A stretch of DNA of 64,000 nucleotides from Sphingobium sp. JS3065 (GCF_026427355.1 NZ_CP102664.1:2294001-2358000); one strand, 5' to 3'; shown: positions 16,477 through 26,680, counted from the stretch's first letter. Notes: a model not told the origin generated them from the sequence alone. A program made the numbers and translations.

Positions 16477-17921
16477 TATTGCTCGAACTTGTCCGCGACA
16501 TAGCGGTCGAGCAGGCGCACGCCATAGCCGGTAGCCCCCTTGTCCCACGTCGCGCCGGGCTTGTCGGCCCAGACCATGCCCGCAATGTCGAGATGCGCCC
16601 ATTTGACGCCCTCGTCCACGAAGCGCTTGATGAACTGCGCCGCGGTGATCGACCCGCCATAGCGCGGCCCAATATTCTTCATGTCGGCGATCGGGCTGTC
16701 GATCAGCTTGTTATAGGCCTCGCCCAGCGGGAAGCGCCACAACTGGTCGCCCGCCGCCTTGCCCGCCGCGATCAGATCGTCGGCCAGGGCGTCGTCATTG
16801 GCGAAGATGCCCGCATATTCGTTGCCGAGCGAGATGATCATCGCGCCGGTCAGCGTGGCCAGGTCGATGATCACCTCCGGCGCATAGGTCTTCTGCGCCC
16901 AGGTGATGACGTCGCACAGCACCAGGCGGCCTTCGGCATCGGTGTTCAGCACTTCGATGGTCTGGCCCGACATGGAGGTGACGATGTCGCCGGGCCGCTG
17001 CGCATTGCCGTCGGGCATATTTTCGACCAGGCCGCAGATGCCGACGACGCGGACCTTCGCCTTGCGCCCTGCCAGCGCCTTGATCGCGCCCGCGACAGCG
17101 CCCGCGCCGCCCATGTCCCACTTCATGTCTTCCATGCCCGCGCCGGGCTTCAGAGAAATGCCGCCCGTGTCGAAGGTCACGCCCTTGCCGACGAAGACCA
17201 GCGGCTTTTCGGTCGCGCCGCCCGTGCCGTCCCATTCCATCGCGATCAACCGCGGCTCACGGACCGACCCCTGCGCCACGCCCAGCAGCGCGCCCATGCC
17301 CAGCTCCGTCATCGCCGCCTTGTCGAGCACGGTGATCTTGACCCCCAGCCCTTCCAGATGCCTGCAGCGCTCCACGAAGCTTTCGGGATAGAGGATGTTC
17401 GCAGGCTCCGACACCAGTTCGCGGGTGAAGGCCACGCCCGCCGCGACGGCCGCCTGCTTTTCCCATGCCGCACCGGCATCCGCCGAAACCAGCGTGATCC
17501 TGGCCAGCGTCGGCTTCGCCTTTTCTGCCTGCCGGGTGCGATAGGTGTCGATCCGCCAGCCGCGCAACGACGCGCCCAGCGCCAGCGCCGCCGCCTTCTC
17601 CCCGCTCGCGCCGCCGAAGAATTCGACCGCCGCATGGGTCGCGCCGCTGGTCGACAGCCGCGCCGTCAGCGCACTGCCCGCCCGCTCATGATCCGCGTCG
17701 CTGCCCGCGCCCGTGCCGACCAGCACCACGCGCAGCACCTTGCCATCCTCTTCCACGAAGCTCTCGAAGCTCGTCCCCGTTTCTCCCGCGAAGCGCGCGG
17801 CGGCGGCGCCCGCCGCCAGCACGGGCGCGGCGCTCAGCGGCAGGGCGTCGAAGCCGCCCTTCGGCACGGCGAAGACCAGCGTATCGGCTTCGGGACGGAC
17901 AGGGCTGAACGCGATTTCCAT
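16476..17921 (-). CDS. pepA: Leucyl aminopeptidase (M17)
   Basis: The ATG at 17921 is preceded by AGGA and gives 481 residues. The N-terminal macro-like domain is followed by the M17 catalytic domain. It has VGKGVTFDTGGISLKP (metal-ligand Lys and Asp), DMGGAGAVAGAI, and NTDAEGRLVLCD with Asp, Glu and the catalytic Arg. It is a hexameric dizinc/manganese exopeptidase that removes N-terminal residues in the cytosol. It heads the pepA-holC operon and is divergent from lptD over a 174-nt gap. Confidence 0.97.
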   Translation of the reverse strand: MEIAFSPVRPEADTLVFAVPKGGFDALPLSAAPVLAAGAAAARFAGETGTSFESFVEEDGKVLRVVLVGTGAGSDADHERAGSALTARLSTSGATHAAVEFFGGASGEKAAALALGASLRGWRIDTYRTRQAEKAKPTLARITLVSADAGAAWEKQAAVAAGVAFTRELVSEPANILYPESFVERCRHLEGLGVKITVLDKAAMTELGMGALLGVAQGSVREPRLIAMEWDGTGGATEKPLVFVGKGVTFDTGGISLKPGAGMEDMKWDMGGAGAVAGAIKALAGRKAKVRVVGICGLVENMPDGNAQRPGDIVTSMSGQTIEVLNTDAEGRLVLCDVITWAQKTYAPEVIIDLATLTGAMIISLGNEYAGIFANDDALADDLIAAGKAAGDQLWRFPLGEAYNKLIDSPIADMKNIGPRYGGSITAAQFIKRFVDEGVKWAHLDIAGMVWADKPGATWDKGATGYGVRLLDRYVADKFEQ

Positions 17922-18095
17922 CAAGGATCCTTTTATTTCCTGCAAGGCTTCATGCCCTCCAGATAGTGCGGGTTCGACCGTCTGGCAAAGCCGTTCGACC
18001 GATTTTCGGGCAAAAGACTGGGCGTGAAAGATTGCGGCGCGCGCAAAGCAATGCGATAGGCGGGAAACAAAGCGCCCCCGAAGAGGCCCCACCCT

Positions 18096-20360
18096 TTGCA
18101 GATTTCCCGTTTCCCCTTGCGTTTCCAACAGGCCCTGGCCGCGAGCGTCGCCCTTTCGTGCCTGGGTTTCATCCCGCATGCCGCCGCGCAGCAGCTTCAG
18201 GATCCGCAGACGGCCGTCAGCGCGCCCGACGCCCCGGTGCCGGAAAATGACGACCAGATCGGCTTTGCCGCCGACGCGCTGCAATATGACAGCGACAGCG
18301 AGGTCGTGACCGCCAGCGGCAATGTGCAGTTGCTGCGGGAGGGTAACCGGCTGCGCGCCGACAAGGTCGTGTGGAACCGCACCACGGGGAAGGTGGAGGC
18401 GACCGGCAACGTCTCCGTCACGGACCCGGAAGGCAATATCGCCTATGGCGACCGGTTCGACGTCACCGACTCCCTCCAGGACGGGATGGTGCGGAACATG
18501 CTGCTGGTGCTGCAATCGGGCGGACGCCTGGCCGCCGCCAACGGCGAACGGGCGAAGGGCGTCTACACGCTGCGCAAGGCCGCCTATACCGGCTGCGCGG
18601 TGGAGGATCATGAGGGCTGCCCCAAGGAGCCGACCTGGCGGATCAAGGCGGTGAAGGTCGTCTACGATCCGGTGAAGGCCCGCGTCAAATATACCAATGC
18701 CAGCATCGAACTGTTCGGCCTGCCGCTGATCCCGATGCCCGGCTTTTCCCATCCGGTGGGCGACAATGGCGGCAGCGGCCTGCTGGTGCCGAACCTGCGT
18801 TACGACCGCACCAACGGGTTCGAGGTCGCGCTGCCCTATTATCTGAAGCTGGCGCCCAATCGCGACCTGACCATCACGCCGCACGTCTATACCGACACGC
18901 TGCCGATGCTGGAGACGAACTACCGGCATTTATGGGATCGCGGCGCCTATCAGATCACCGGCTACGCCACCTATGGCAGCCGCGTCGGCACCGGCAGCGC
19001 CGCGTCCACGACCCCGGCGGATTCGCAGAAGGATTTCCGCGGCTATCTGGACACCAGCGGCGCGCTGCAACTGACGCCGGAATGGAGCATCGGGGGATCG
19101 CTTCGCGCGGCGACCGACCGCACCTTCCTGCGCCGCTACGACATCAGCCGCGACGACCGCCTGCGCTCCACCCTCAATGCCCAGCGGATCGGCGAGAAAA
19201 GCTATTTCTCCATCGCGGGCTGGGCGGTGCAGACGCTGCGCACGGGCGATCCGCAGGGGCAGATGCCGATCGCCCTGCCCGTCGTCGATTACCGCCTGCG
19301 GATGAAGGATCCGCTGCTGGGCGGCGTGGCGCAGTTTCAGGCGAACAGCCTGGCCATCACCCGCACCCGTGGGGAGGATACGCAGCGCGCCTTCGCCGCC
19401 TTCGAATGGAATCTGCGCAAGCTGACGCCGATGGGTCAGGAAGTCGCCTTCACCACCTATTTGCGCGGCGACGTCTACCACAGCAGCGACAATCTGATGA
19501 ACAGCGTGGTCGGCTATGCGGGCGATCCGGGATGGAAGGCGCGGGGAATCGCGGCGGCGGCGATCGATGTCCGCTGGCCCTTCATGGGCGCGGCGTTCGG
19601 TGGCGTGCAGCGCATCGCCCCCCGCGTCCAGATCGTGGCCGCGCCGAAGATCGCCAACCTGTCCGTCCCCAATGAGGACGCCCGCGCCATCGACCTGGAG
19701 GACAGCAATCTCTTCGCGCTCAACCGCTTTTCCGGCTATGACCGGTTCGAGGATTCGACCCGCGTCACCTATGGTCTCGAATATGGCCTGTCGCTGCCCA
19801 ACTTCTCGCTGGAGAGCGTGGTCGGGCAAAGCTATCGCCTGAACAGTCGCGAAAGCATCCTCCCGGACGGCACCGGCCTGTCGGATCGTCTGTCCGACGT
19901 CGTCGGCCGCACCACCGTCCGCTACCGGGATTTCCTCAGCTTCACCCACCGCTTCCGGCTGGACAAGGATAATCTGGCGGTCCGCCGTAACGAAATCAAC
20001 GCCACCGTCGGCAGCCGCAAGACCTATGCGACGATCGGCTATCTGCGCCTGAACCGCGACGCGAACCTCAATCTGGAGGATTTGCAGGACCGTGAGGAAT
20101 TGCGGCTGGGCGGCCGCGTCCAGTTCGCGCGCTTCTGGTCCGTCTTCGGCTCGACCGTCATCGACCTGACCGACGCGAAGGAGGAACCGCTGTCCGACGC
20201 GGACGGTTACGAACCCGTCCGCCATCGCCTGGGGATAGCCTATGAGGATGATTGCCTGACGCTGGGCCTGACCTGGCGGCGCGACTATCAGGTGCTGGGC
20301 GACGCACGAAAGGGCAACAGCTTCCAGCTTCGGCTGGCTTTTCGCAATATTGGCATATAA
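18096..20360 (+). CDS. lptD: LPS-assembly outer-membrane protein LptD
   Basis: A 754-residue protein starting at TTG 18096 with AAGAGG 9-10 nt upstream; no better ATG precedes the signal peptide. Residues 1-31 form a signal peptide (SVALSCLGFIPHAAA). Residues about 55-170 are the OstA/LptA-like jellyroll (ALQYDSDSEVVTASGNVQLL). The remainder is the large beta-barrel, ending in LRLAFRNIGI. Cys residues occur in the N-domain (TGCAVEDHEGC) and near the C-terminus (DDCLTL), as needed for interdomain disulfides. It inserts LPS or its sphingomonad equivalent into the outer leaflet with LptE. It leads the lptD-surA-pdxA-rsmA run. Confidence 0.95.
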   Translation: MQISRFPLRFQQALAASVALSCLGFIPHAAAQQLQDPQTAVSAPDAPVPENDDQIGFAADALQYDSDSEVVTASGNVQLLREGNRLRADKVVWNRTTGKVEATGNVSVTDPEGNIAYGDRFDVTDSLQDGMVRNMLLVLQSGGRLAAANGERAKGVYTLRKAAYTGCAVEDHEGCPKEPTWRIKAVKVVYDPVKARVKYTNASIELFGLPLIPMPGFSHPVGDNGGSGLLVPNLRYDRTNGFEVALPYYLKLAPNRDLTITPHVYTDTLPMLETNYRHLWDRGAYQITGYATYGSRVGTGSAASTTPADSQKDFRGYLDTSGALQLTPEWSIGGSLRAATDRTFLRRYDISRDDRLRSTLNAQRIGEKSYFSIAGWAVQTLRTGDPQGQMPIALPVVDYRLRMKDPLLGGVAQFQANSLAITRTRGEDTQRAFAAFEWNLRKLTPMGQEVAFTTYLRGDVYHSSDNLMNSVVGYAGDPGWKARGIAAAAIDVRWPFMGAAFGGVQRIAPRVQIVAAPKIANLSVPNEDARAIDLEDSNLFALNRFSGYDRFEDSTRVTYGLEYGLSLPNFSLESVVGQSYRLNSRESILPDGTGLSDRLSDVVGRTTVRYRDFLSFTHRFRLDKDNLAVRRNEINATVGSRKTYATIGYLRLNRDANLNLEDLQDREELRLGGRVQFARFWSVFGSTVIDLTDAKEEPLSDADGYEPVRHRLGIAYEDDCLTLGLTWRRDYQVLGDARKGNSFQLRLAFRNIGI

Positions 20361-20446
20361 GGATCAGCCTTCCCGCTTCCTGCTCAGGACCGGTTAAGGC
20401 GGATCGGCGCATATCGTGCCGAACCGATTGGAGAGTTTTGTCGACG

Positions 20447-21832
20447 ATGCAGCCTGTCGTTTCCCCGTTTTCCCGCATTGGCCGCCACGTCCGGTCGGGT
20501 TTTCGCACCATGCTCCTGTCCTCGGCCCTCCTGGCGACGGGCGTGAACGCCGTCGCTGCCCAGACGGTCGGCGACGATGATTCCGTGGGGGTCCAGCAGC
20601 TCAACCTGCCCAAGGATGTGACCATCTTCGGCAAGAGCGACCCCAATGTCCGCAAGGCGACCGCCATCGTCAACGGCCGCATCATCACCGGCACAGATGT
20701 CGACCAGCGCCTGGCCCTGATCATCACCGCCAATGGCGGCAAGGTGTCGGACGAGGAAAAGGAACGGCTTCGCGTCCAGGTGCTGCGCAACCTGATCGAC
20801 GAGACGCTTCAGATCCAGGAAGCCGCCGCCAACGACATCAATGTCGACAAGGCCGAGATCGAACAAAGCTATGAGCGGGTCGCGGCCAATTTCCGCCAGT
20901 CGCCTTCGCAATTCGATCAATATCTGCGCGCGCAGGGCAGCGCGTCCGCCAGCATCAAGCGCCAGATCGAGGGCGAACTGGCGTGGAGCCGCCTGCTCCG
21001 CCGCAACATCCAGCCCTTCGTCAACGTGTCGGAGGATGAGGTGAAGTCGGTGGTCGACCGCATGAACGCGGCGAAGGGCAGCGACGAATATCGCATCGGC
21101 GAAATCTACCTGTCGGCCACGCCGGAAAATCAGCAGCAGATCGTCGCCAACGCCCGCAACATCATCGACCAGATCAAGCAGGGCGGCAGCTTCGCCGCCT
21201 ATGCGCGGCAATTTTCCGAAGCCTCCACGGCGGCGGTCGGCGGCGACCTGGGCTGGGTCCGCCCCGCGCAGTTGCCCGACGAACTGGCGCAGGCCGCGGC
21301 GGAAATGCAGGTCGGCCAGCTCGCCGGGCCGATCGGCGTGCCCGGCGGCGTGTCCATCATCTATGTGATGGACAAGCGCAAGGTGCTGACCGCCGACCCG
21401 CGCGACGCGCTGCTCAGCCTCAAGCAGCTTTCGGTCAGCTTCCCCGCCGGCACGACCAAGGAACAGGCGAGCGCGAAGGCCGCCGCCTTCGCCGCGCAGA
21501 TCCGGACGATCAAGGGCTGCGGCCAGGCCAATGAACTGGGCGGCAAGATCGGCGCGGACGTGGTCGACAACGACAATGTGAAGCTGCGCGACCTGCCGCC
21601 GCAGTTGCAGGACATATTGCTCAACCTCCAGGTGGGTGAGGCGACGCCGCCCTTCGGATCGATCAACGACGGCGTGCGCGTGCTGGTCGTCTGCGGCCGC
21701 GACGAAGCCTCTTCCGCCGCCGCGCCCAACGCCGACCAGATCATGGCGCAGCTTGAGGAAGAACGGGTCAACAAGCGCGCCCGCATCTATCTGCGCGACC
21801 TTCGCCGCGATGCCGTTATCGACTATAACTGA
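20447..21832 (+). CDS. surA: SurA-like periplasmic chaperone / parvulin peptidyl-prolyl isomerase
   Basis: The ATG at 20447 gives 461 residues with a signal peptide ending near residue 38 (VNAVAAQ). A SurA_N-like domain (KATAIVNGRIITGTDVDQRL) is followed by a parvulin domain from about residue 215 (YRIGEIYLSAT, then GGDLGWVRPAQLPDEL). A diverged second segment with a Cys pair follows. It escorts outer-membrane proteins, including LptD, through the periplasm. Its position directly after lptD matches the classical order. Its end lies 19 nt before the chosen pdxA start. Confidence 0.93.
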   Translation: MQPVVSPFSRIGRHVRSGFRTMLLSSALLATGVNAVAAQTVGDDDSVGVQQLNLPKDVTIFGKSDPNVRKATAIVNGRIITGTDVDQRLALIITANGGKVSDEEKERLRVQVLRNLIDETLQIQEAAANDINVDKAEIEQSYERVAANFRQSPSQFDQYLRAQGSASASIKRQIEGELAWSRLLRRNIQPFVNVSEDEVKSVVDRMNAAKGSDEYRIGEIYLSATPENQQQIVANARNIIDQIKQGGSFAAYARQFSEASTAAVGGDLGWVRPAQLPDELAQAAAEMQVGQLAGPIGVPGGVSIIYVMDKRKVLTADPRDALLSLKQLSVSFPAGTTKEQASAKAAAFAAQIRTIKGCGQANELGGKIGADVVDNDNVKLRDLPPQLQDILLNLQVGEATPPFGSINDGVRVLVVCGRDEASSAAAPNADQIMAQLEEERVNKRARIYLRDLRRDAVIDYN

Positions 21833-21851
21833 TCCGGCGGACCCTCTCGCG

Positions 21852-22847
21852 ATGGGGCCGTCCTTCGCCGTGTCGCTCGGCGATCCGGCGGGCATCGGGC
21901 CGGAAATCGTCGCCAAAAGCTGGGTCATGCGGGAAGCGCTGGGCCTGCCGCCCTTCTTCGCGGTGGGCGATGCCGCATCACTGCGCGCCGTCTGGCCCGG
22001 CCCGGTCCAGACGGTCGGCACGCCGGAGGATGCAGCGGCTGTGTTCGACAGCGCCCTTCCCTGCCTGCAAGTCGCCGACGCCGGAGAGATCACCCCCGGC
22101 ACGCCCAGCGTCGACGGGGCGCGCACGGCTTTTCAGGCGCTGGAGGTCGCGGTCGGCCTCGCCCGCAGCGGATCGGCGGCGGGGATCGTCACGGCGCCCG
22201 TCGGCAAGGAACAGCTTTACGGCGTCGGCTTCACCCATCCGGGCCAGACGGAATTCATCGCCGAACGGTGCGGCGTGTCGCCGCATAATGCGGTGATGAT
22301 GCTGGCGGGGCCGTCGCTGAAGGTCGTGCCGATCACCATCCATATCCCCCTTTCCGCCGTGCCGTCCGCGCTGACCATCGACCTGATCCGCGCCCGCGCC
22401 ATCACCACCGCCAAGGGGCTTCAGCGCAATTTCGGCATCGGGCGTCCCCGGCTGGTGGTCGCGGGTCTCAACCCCCATGCGGGCGAAGGCGGCGCGCTGG
22501 GCCGGGAGGAGATCGACATCATCCGCCCCGCCGTGGAATCGCTCCAGGCGGAGGGCTACGACATTACAGGCCCCCTCGCCGCCGACACGCTGTTCCACAG
22601 CCGCGCCCGCGAAACCTACGACGCGGCGCTGTGCATGTATCACGACCAGGCGCTGATCCCGATCAAGACGCTGAATTTCGATGAGGGCGTCAACATCACC
22701 CTGGGCCTGCCCATCGTGCGCACCTCGCCCGACCATGGCACGGCGTTCGGTATCGCAGGCAGGGACAGCGCCAATCCCGGCGCGATGATGGCGGCGATCA
22801 AGATGGCCGCCGAAGCCGCCCGCGCCCGCCTGACCCATGGTTGTTGA
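21852..22847 (+). CDS. pdxA: 4-hydroxythreonine-4-phosphate dehydrogenase
   Basis: A 331-residue protein, the normal PdxA length. The N-terminus [13 protein letters not shown] and the metal-binding His residues in [21 protein letters not shown] and [12 protein letters not shown] identify it. PdxA oxidises 4-phosphohydroxy-L-threonine with NAD in the pyridoxal-phosphate pathway. An in-frame ATG at 21810, inside the surA end, is an alternative start without a ribosome site. 21852 has a GGCGGA-like sequence upstream. The stop is 5 nt before the rsmA start. Confidence 0.96.
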   Translation: MGPSFAVSLGDPAGIGPEIVAKSWVMREALGLPPFFAVGDAASLRAVWPGPVQTVGTPEDAAAVFDSALPCLQVADAGEITPGTPSVDGARTAFQALEVAVGLARSGSAAGIVTAPVGKEQLYGVGFTHPGQTEFIAERCGVSPHNAVMMLAGPSLKVVPITIHIPLSAVPSALTIDLIRARAITTAKGLQRNFGIGRPRLVVAGLNPHAGEGGALGREEIDIIRPAVESLQAEGYDITGPLAADTLFHSRARETYDAALCMYHDQALIPIKTLNFDEGVNITLGLPIVRTSPDHGTAFGIAGRDSANPGAMMAAIKMAAEAARARLTHGC

Positions 22848-22852
22848 GGCCC

Positions 22853-23710
22853 ATGGCTGCTGAAACCGGTCCGGCGCTTACCCCGCCCAGGCTCCCCCCG
22901 CTACGCGACGTCATCGCCACCCATGGATTGCAGGCAAGCAAGGCGCTCGGCCAGAATTTCCTGCTGGACGAACAATTGCTGGACCGCATCGCCGCCATTC
23001 CCGGCCCGCTCAACGACCAGCCCGCCTTCGAGGTCGGCCCCGGCCCCGGCGGCCTGACCCGCGCCATCCTGCGCGCAGGCGCGAAGCTGGTGGCGGTCGA
23101 ACGCGACCGGCGCTGCCTCCCCGCCCTGGCCGAACTGGACACCGCCTTCCCCGGCCAGCTCCGCGTCATTTCCGGCGACGCGATGGAGGTCGACGCCCGC
23201 GCCGAAGCGGGCGATGGCGCGCATATCATCGCCAACCTGCCCTATAATGTCGGCACCGCGCTGCTGATCGGCTGGCTTTCCACGAACTGGACGCCCCTCC
23301 CCTGGTGGTCGAGCCTGACCCTGATGTTCCAGATGGAGGTGGCGGAGCGCATCGTCGCCAGGCCCGGCGGCGACCATTATGGCCGCCTCGCCATATTGTC
23401 CCAATGGCGCAGCGACGCCCGCATCGCGATGAAGGTCCACCGCAGCGCCTTCACCCCCCCGCCCAAGGTCATGTCGGCGGTCGTCCACATCACCCCCAAG
23501 CCCGCGCCGGAGGGTGTGCAGTTGAAGCATCTCGAACGCCTGACCGCCGCCGCCTTCGGCCAGCGCCGCAAGATGCTGCGCCAGAGCCTGAAGGGGCTGC
23601 CCGGCGCGCTGGAGGCGCTGGAAGCGGTGGGCATCGACCCCCAACGCCGGGCCGAAACCGTGAGCGTCGAGGAATTCGTGGCGGTGGCGCGGGTGATGGG
23701 GCGGGTTTAG
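22853..23710 (+). CDS. rsmA: 16S rRNA (adenine1518/1519-N6) dimethyltransferase
   Basis: A 285-residue KsgA/RsmA protein. [16 protein letters not shown] is the family N-terminus, [14 protein letters not shown] binds SAM, and [11 protein letters not shown] is the catalytic N-L-P-Y motif. [14 protein letters not shown] and [13 protein letters not shown] close the pattern. It dimethylates two adenines near the 3' end of 16S rRNA late in 30S assembly. GAGG lies in the pdxA stop region just upstream, so translation is probably coupled. It ends the lptD run; an extragenic repeat region follows. Confidence 0.96.
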   Translation: MAAETGPALTPPRLPPLRDVIATHGLQASKALGQNFLLDEQLLDRIAAIPGPLNDQPAFEVGPGPGGLTRAILRAGAKLVAVERDRRCLPALAELDTAFPGQLRVISGDAMEVDARAEAGDGAHIIANLPYNVGTALLIGWLSTNWTPLPWWSSLTLMFQMEVAERIVARPGGDHYGRLAILSQWRSDARIAMKVHRSAFTPPPKVMSAVVHITPKPAPEGVQLKHLERLTAAAFGQRRKMLRQSLKGLPGALEALEAVGIDPQRRAETVSVEEFVAVARVMGRV

Positions 23711-23717
23711 GCGGCTA

Positions 23718-23930
23718 AGTCCGGCTTGAGTCAAGGCAGGCGGTTCGCTTCCACTTCCGTTCGCCCTGAGTAGGGCCTGAGCGAAGTCGAAGCCTGTCCT
23801 GAGCGCCTGCCTTGGCAGGCAGTCGAAGGGGCCCGTATCGAAGGGCCTCTGTCCATGTCCTTGGTACGCCATTTCGACAAGCCTGACCTGAGCCTGTCGA
23901 AGGGCTTAATGGCTACTCAGGACGAACGGT
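23718..23930. repeat. Cluster of sphingomonad extragenic palindromes
   Basis: The gap after rsmA is filled with variants of CCTGAGCGAAGTCGAAGCC and its complement (for example GCCTGTCGAAGGGC and GAGCGCCTGCCTTGGCAGGC). These are short interspersed palindromes frequent in sphingomonad genomes. No gene is visible in the remaining bases up to 23998. Confidence 0.75.
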
Positions 23931-23998
23931 GAAAAGGGGTGGATTGCGGACTGTCTGGTTTATCATGTTATTAACGCAAAGCGGTTAGCTCTCAAAGC

Positions 23999-24253
23999 AT
24001 GACGGAAGGTGAGCAGATAGGTCGAAACATCGCACGTTGGTTTCACGCTAACCCCCTGCGCGCCAAGGTGGTTGCCTGGCTTATAGTAACAGCGGTTGTT
24101 TTCGGCTGCATTTTCATGACGATCGATATCGTGCGCCACGGCAAATGGTTTAAGGCACTGTTCATTTTCAGCATCTCCGCCTTTTTCGTGTTGAAGGTGC
24201 TTAGAGCGAGAGGCGCACAACAAAGTCGTTCCGCAAAATCTGCGAATAAATAG
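23999..24253 (+). CDS. Small two-helix membrane protein, unknown function
   Basis: An 84-residue frame with two hydrophobic segments (VVAWLIVTAVVFGCIFMTIDIV and ALFIFSISAFFVLKVL), a charged N-terminus and a basic, Ser-rich tail. The base composition is lower in GC than the surroundings. No family is recognised and no neighbour gives a hint. The start is ATG 23999, with AAGC..ATGACGG but no strong ribosome site. Probably a real inner-membrane protein. Confidence 0.55.
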   Translation: MTEGEQIGRNIARWFHANPLRAKVVAWLIVTAVVFGCIFMTIDIVRHGKWFKALFIFSISAFFVLKVLRARGAQQSRSAKSANK

Positions 24254-24284
24254 TTGCCAACGTCTGTAGATGGTCGATCTTGGC

Positions 24285-24497
24285 CTATAGTGACGGAGGC
24301 TTTGCTGAGCCGTCAGGGTTGCGAAGCCCAGAAGCGACCTCAGCAGATACCTTTTCCGCAGAGGCTGGCCATCCATCCGCCTCTAATTCGCCCACACATC
24401 CCCAACAATCACCGCCGCAGTTCGTGGAAAGGGGATCGGCATCTATGCCTAGAATGCGACCGCATGTATTGCATCTAGGCTCAACGGGCTGTTCCAT
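24285..24497 (-). CDS. Small cysteine-rich (zinc-ribbon-like) protein
   Basis: About 70 residues from ATG 24497 (TTG 24512 is an alternative). The Cys pattern is CNTCGR, then NCGGDCWGC: two Cys pairs that could hold one zinc, with a conserved-looking DPLSTNCGGDCWGCVGELEA core. I have seen this core in small bacterial and phage-type proteins of unknown function. No ribosome site is evident. It converges on the two-helix protein, with 31 nt between stops. Function unknown; metal binding is inferred. Confidence 0.55.
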   Translation of the reverse strand: MEQPVEPRCNTCGRILGIDADPLSTNCGGDCWGCVGELEADGWPASAEKVSAEVASGLRNPDGSAKPPSL

Positions 24498-24669
24498 CGA
24501 GCGTGTTTGCAACTTTGCCAGAACGTCTGCAATCGAGATCAGTGGGAGGCCATGCGAACGTCGAAAAATGGTCGTTTTCAGACACTCTCATCCCCATCAT
24601 CCCGGCCTTCAAATCAACAAAGCGGACCGAATACGCCTCTCCCAGCCCATTTCAGGAGCATGCGCGGCC

Positions 24670-24839
24670 GAATGACCACAGGCTCCCGAAAAACGTCCTA
24701 TTTCTCAAGCCAACCGCGATTCAGCCTGTCCTACTTCACCCCGGCCAGTCTATCCCGCCCCTCTCTTTGAAACGTCCGATCCATCACATCTCCGCGCACG
24801 GGCGCGCAGGCATGCGCGCGCATACACTGTGAACTTCGA
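24670..24839. repeat. Long non-coding repeat B, copy 1
   Basis: About 170 bp that aligns along its length with 56737-56909 in the same orientation. Shared blocks include CAGCCTGTCCTA (AGCCTGTCCTA in both), CTCTTTGAAACGTCC and GCGCGCATACACTGTGAACT. A stretch of alternating C/G and A precedes the CATACACTGTG block. On the complementary strand ATAGGACGT-type words recur three times at similar spacing. Neither copy codes for an evident protein. The two copies lie about 32 kb apart. Confidence 0.75.
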
Positions 24840-24875
24840 CGCAAAATGGCCGGAATCAGCCCGAAAGACCGGGGA

Positions 24876-25394
24876 TCAGGGCGTCTCGGTTTCGGCTGCC
24901 TTGGGTGCGGGCACCTTGTCCTTGGCGCTGAGCACGGTCGCGGGCGGGCCTTTCTCTATCGCCGCCGCCAACTGGCCGACAGCGGCGCAGTTCGCCTTGC
25001 ACAGCCCCTGCGCCTGGGCGAGATTTTCCTTGGCCTTGGCGATGGCGCCCTTTTCGACCATCGCCTCTCCCTGACCCACCAGGGCTGCGACGTCATTGGG
25101 TTCCAGCAACAGCGCCTCGCGATACAGCCGGATCGCCTTGCCCTGCAAACCCTGCGCCCGCGCCACCTGCGCCAGTTCGATATAGGCGGTGCGGTTGCGC
25201 GGATCGACCGTCAGCGCGCTTTCCAGCGCGTCGGTCGCGCCCTGATAATTGCCCGCCTTGCGCGCTGCCTCGCCCGCCTTCTGCCATTCGACGGACAGCG
25301 GCGAAATCTGCGAATCCGGCCGCTGCGACAGGCCCGCGCTGGAAACGGTGGTCAACAGCACAGCCAAGGCGATCGAAGCAGGGGTAAAACGCAT
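24876..25394 (-). CDS. Exported TPR-repeat protein
   Basis: The ATG at 25394 gives 172 residues with a signal peptide ([22 protein letters not shown]). Tetratricopeptide repeats follow ([25 protein letters not shown], then [26 protein letters not shown]), with a third, partial unit and an Ala/Lys/Pro-rich tail. Such proteins act as periplasmic scaffolds; the partner is unknown. It lies immediately downstream of the rsmB-like gene on the same strand, with a 104-nt gap. The upstream in-frame extension to 25502 has no coding character. Confidence 0.75.
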   Translation of the reverse strand: MRFTPASIALAVLLTTVSSAGLSQRPDSQISPLSVEWQKAGEAARKAGNYQGATDALESALTVDPRNRTAYIELAQVARAQGLQGKAIRLYREALLLEPNDVAALVGQGEAMVEKGAIAKAKENLAQAQGLCKANCAAVGQLAAAIEKGPPATVLSAKDKVPAPKAAETETP

Positions 25395-25498
25395 GCACAA
25401 CTCCAGCCATGTTTCAGGCATTGATTCCGGGCCAGTTTCCGGTCCGGATTCCGGTGGGCAAGTCTCGCGATTTTGCGCCCGCTTGTCCATCGACTCTT

Positions 25499-26674
25499 TC
25501 AAACGGTCCGCCGCAGGCGCGCTACGTAGAAACCGTCGGTGCCGTCATGGCCCGGCGTCAGCAGCAGGCCGTCGCCATGGGCGCGGCCCATTGCCGCTTC
25601 GATCCGTTCGACGGCCCATCCGTCATGCCGTTCCAGAAATGCCCGCACCTGATCCCGCCCCTCCCGGTCCGTCAGCGCGCAGACAGCATAGACCAACGCC
25701 CCGCCCGGCGCCAGCAGGGGGGCCGCGAAATCCAGGATTCGCGCCTGTTCCGCCACCAGCCGGTCGAGCCGCGCCGGGGTCAGCCGCCAGCGCGCCTCCG
25801 GATTGCGCCGCCATGTGCCGGTGCCCGAACAGGGCGCATCGACCAGCACGACATCCGCCCGGCCCTTCAGGCTGTCCAGCGCGCCCGCCTCATGCCCCTG
25901 ATCGAGCAGCAGCGTCTCGATGAAGGTAGCCCCGGCGCGCTCGGCCCGCGGATCGAGCCGCGCCAGGCGCGAACGAATGGTGTCGGCGGCGATCAGTACA
26001 CCCTTGCCCCCCATCGCACTCGCCAGCGCGAGCGTCTTGCCCCCCGCCCCGGCGCAAAGGTCGATGACGGTCATGCCCGGCGCGGCATCGCAGGCGGCGG
26101 AGATCAGCTGGCTGCCCGCATCCTGCACCTCCACCTGGCCCCATTTCCAGGGATCGCTCTGCTCGACGGGCGATCCTTCGGGCAGGCGCAGGGCATCGGG
26201 CAGTCCGGCTATCCGGGCCGCATCGGGATAATGTTGCGCGACCCGGTCCGGATCGGCCTTCAATCGGTTGACGCGCAGATCGACCGGCGCCCGGCCCAGC
26301 AAGGCATCCCGCTCCACCGGCGCGGCCAGCAGCGGTTCGATCCAGCCGGGCACCACGCCCGCCGGGGCGCCCGCTTCGCCATCGGCCATGGGCGCAGGCC
26401 CATGCGCCGTCCCGTCGAACAGCGCCGCCAGTTCGGCCCGCTCCCGCGCCAGCCCGACCATGGCGGCGCGACCGCTTTCGGGCCGCTCGGCCACGCGGCG
26501 CACCGCGTCATAAACATGGTCGCGCACCGCCCGCCGGTCGCGGGAACCGGCATAGCGCCGTTCCTTGAAATAACGGGCGATCAGCGTGTCCGCCGCAGGA
26601 CCGCCATCCCGCGCCGACGCGATGATGGCGTCGAGCAGTTCGATGGCGGCCTGAACACGAGCGGATGGGGTCAT
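25499..26674 (-). CDS. rsmB: RsmB/NOP-family RNA (cytosine-5) methyltransferase
   Basis: A 391-residue protein from ATG 26674. An N-terminal helical NusB-like region is followed by the SAM-dependent methyltransferase domain. It has [17 protein letters not shown] for cofactor binding, [18 protein letters not shown] with the motif-IV Cys, and [13 protein letters not shown] with the motif-VI catalytic Cys. The family methylates cytosine C5 in 16S rRNA. Assignment to RsmB rather than another m5C enzyme is by overall resemblance. A repeat block separates it from guaB. Confidence 0.85.
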   Translation of the reverse strand: MTPSARVQAAIELLDAIIASARDGGPAADTLIARYFKERRYAGSRDRRAVRDHVYDAVRRVAERPESGRAAMVGLARERAELAALFDGTAHGPAPMADGEAGAPAGVVPGWIEPLLAAPVERDALLGRAPVDLRVNRLKADPDRVAQHYPDAARIAGLPDALRLPEGSPVEQSDPWKWGQVEVQDAGSQLISAACDAAPGMTVIDLCAGAGGKTLALASAMGGKGVLIAADTIRSRLARLDPRAERAGATFIETLLLDQGHEAGALDSLKGRADVVLVDAPCSGTGTWRRNPEARWRLTPARLDRLVAEQARILDFAAPLLAPGGALVYAVCALTDREGRDQVRAFLERHDGWAVERIEAAMGRAHGDGLLLTPGHDGTDGFYVARLRRTV

Positions 26675-26680
26675 AATCTT

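Noticed and set aside
24829..25424. Plus-strand frames opposite the TPR gene
   Set aside because: The minus strand carries a signal peptide and clear TPR repeats, while the plus frames lack protein character.
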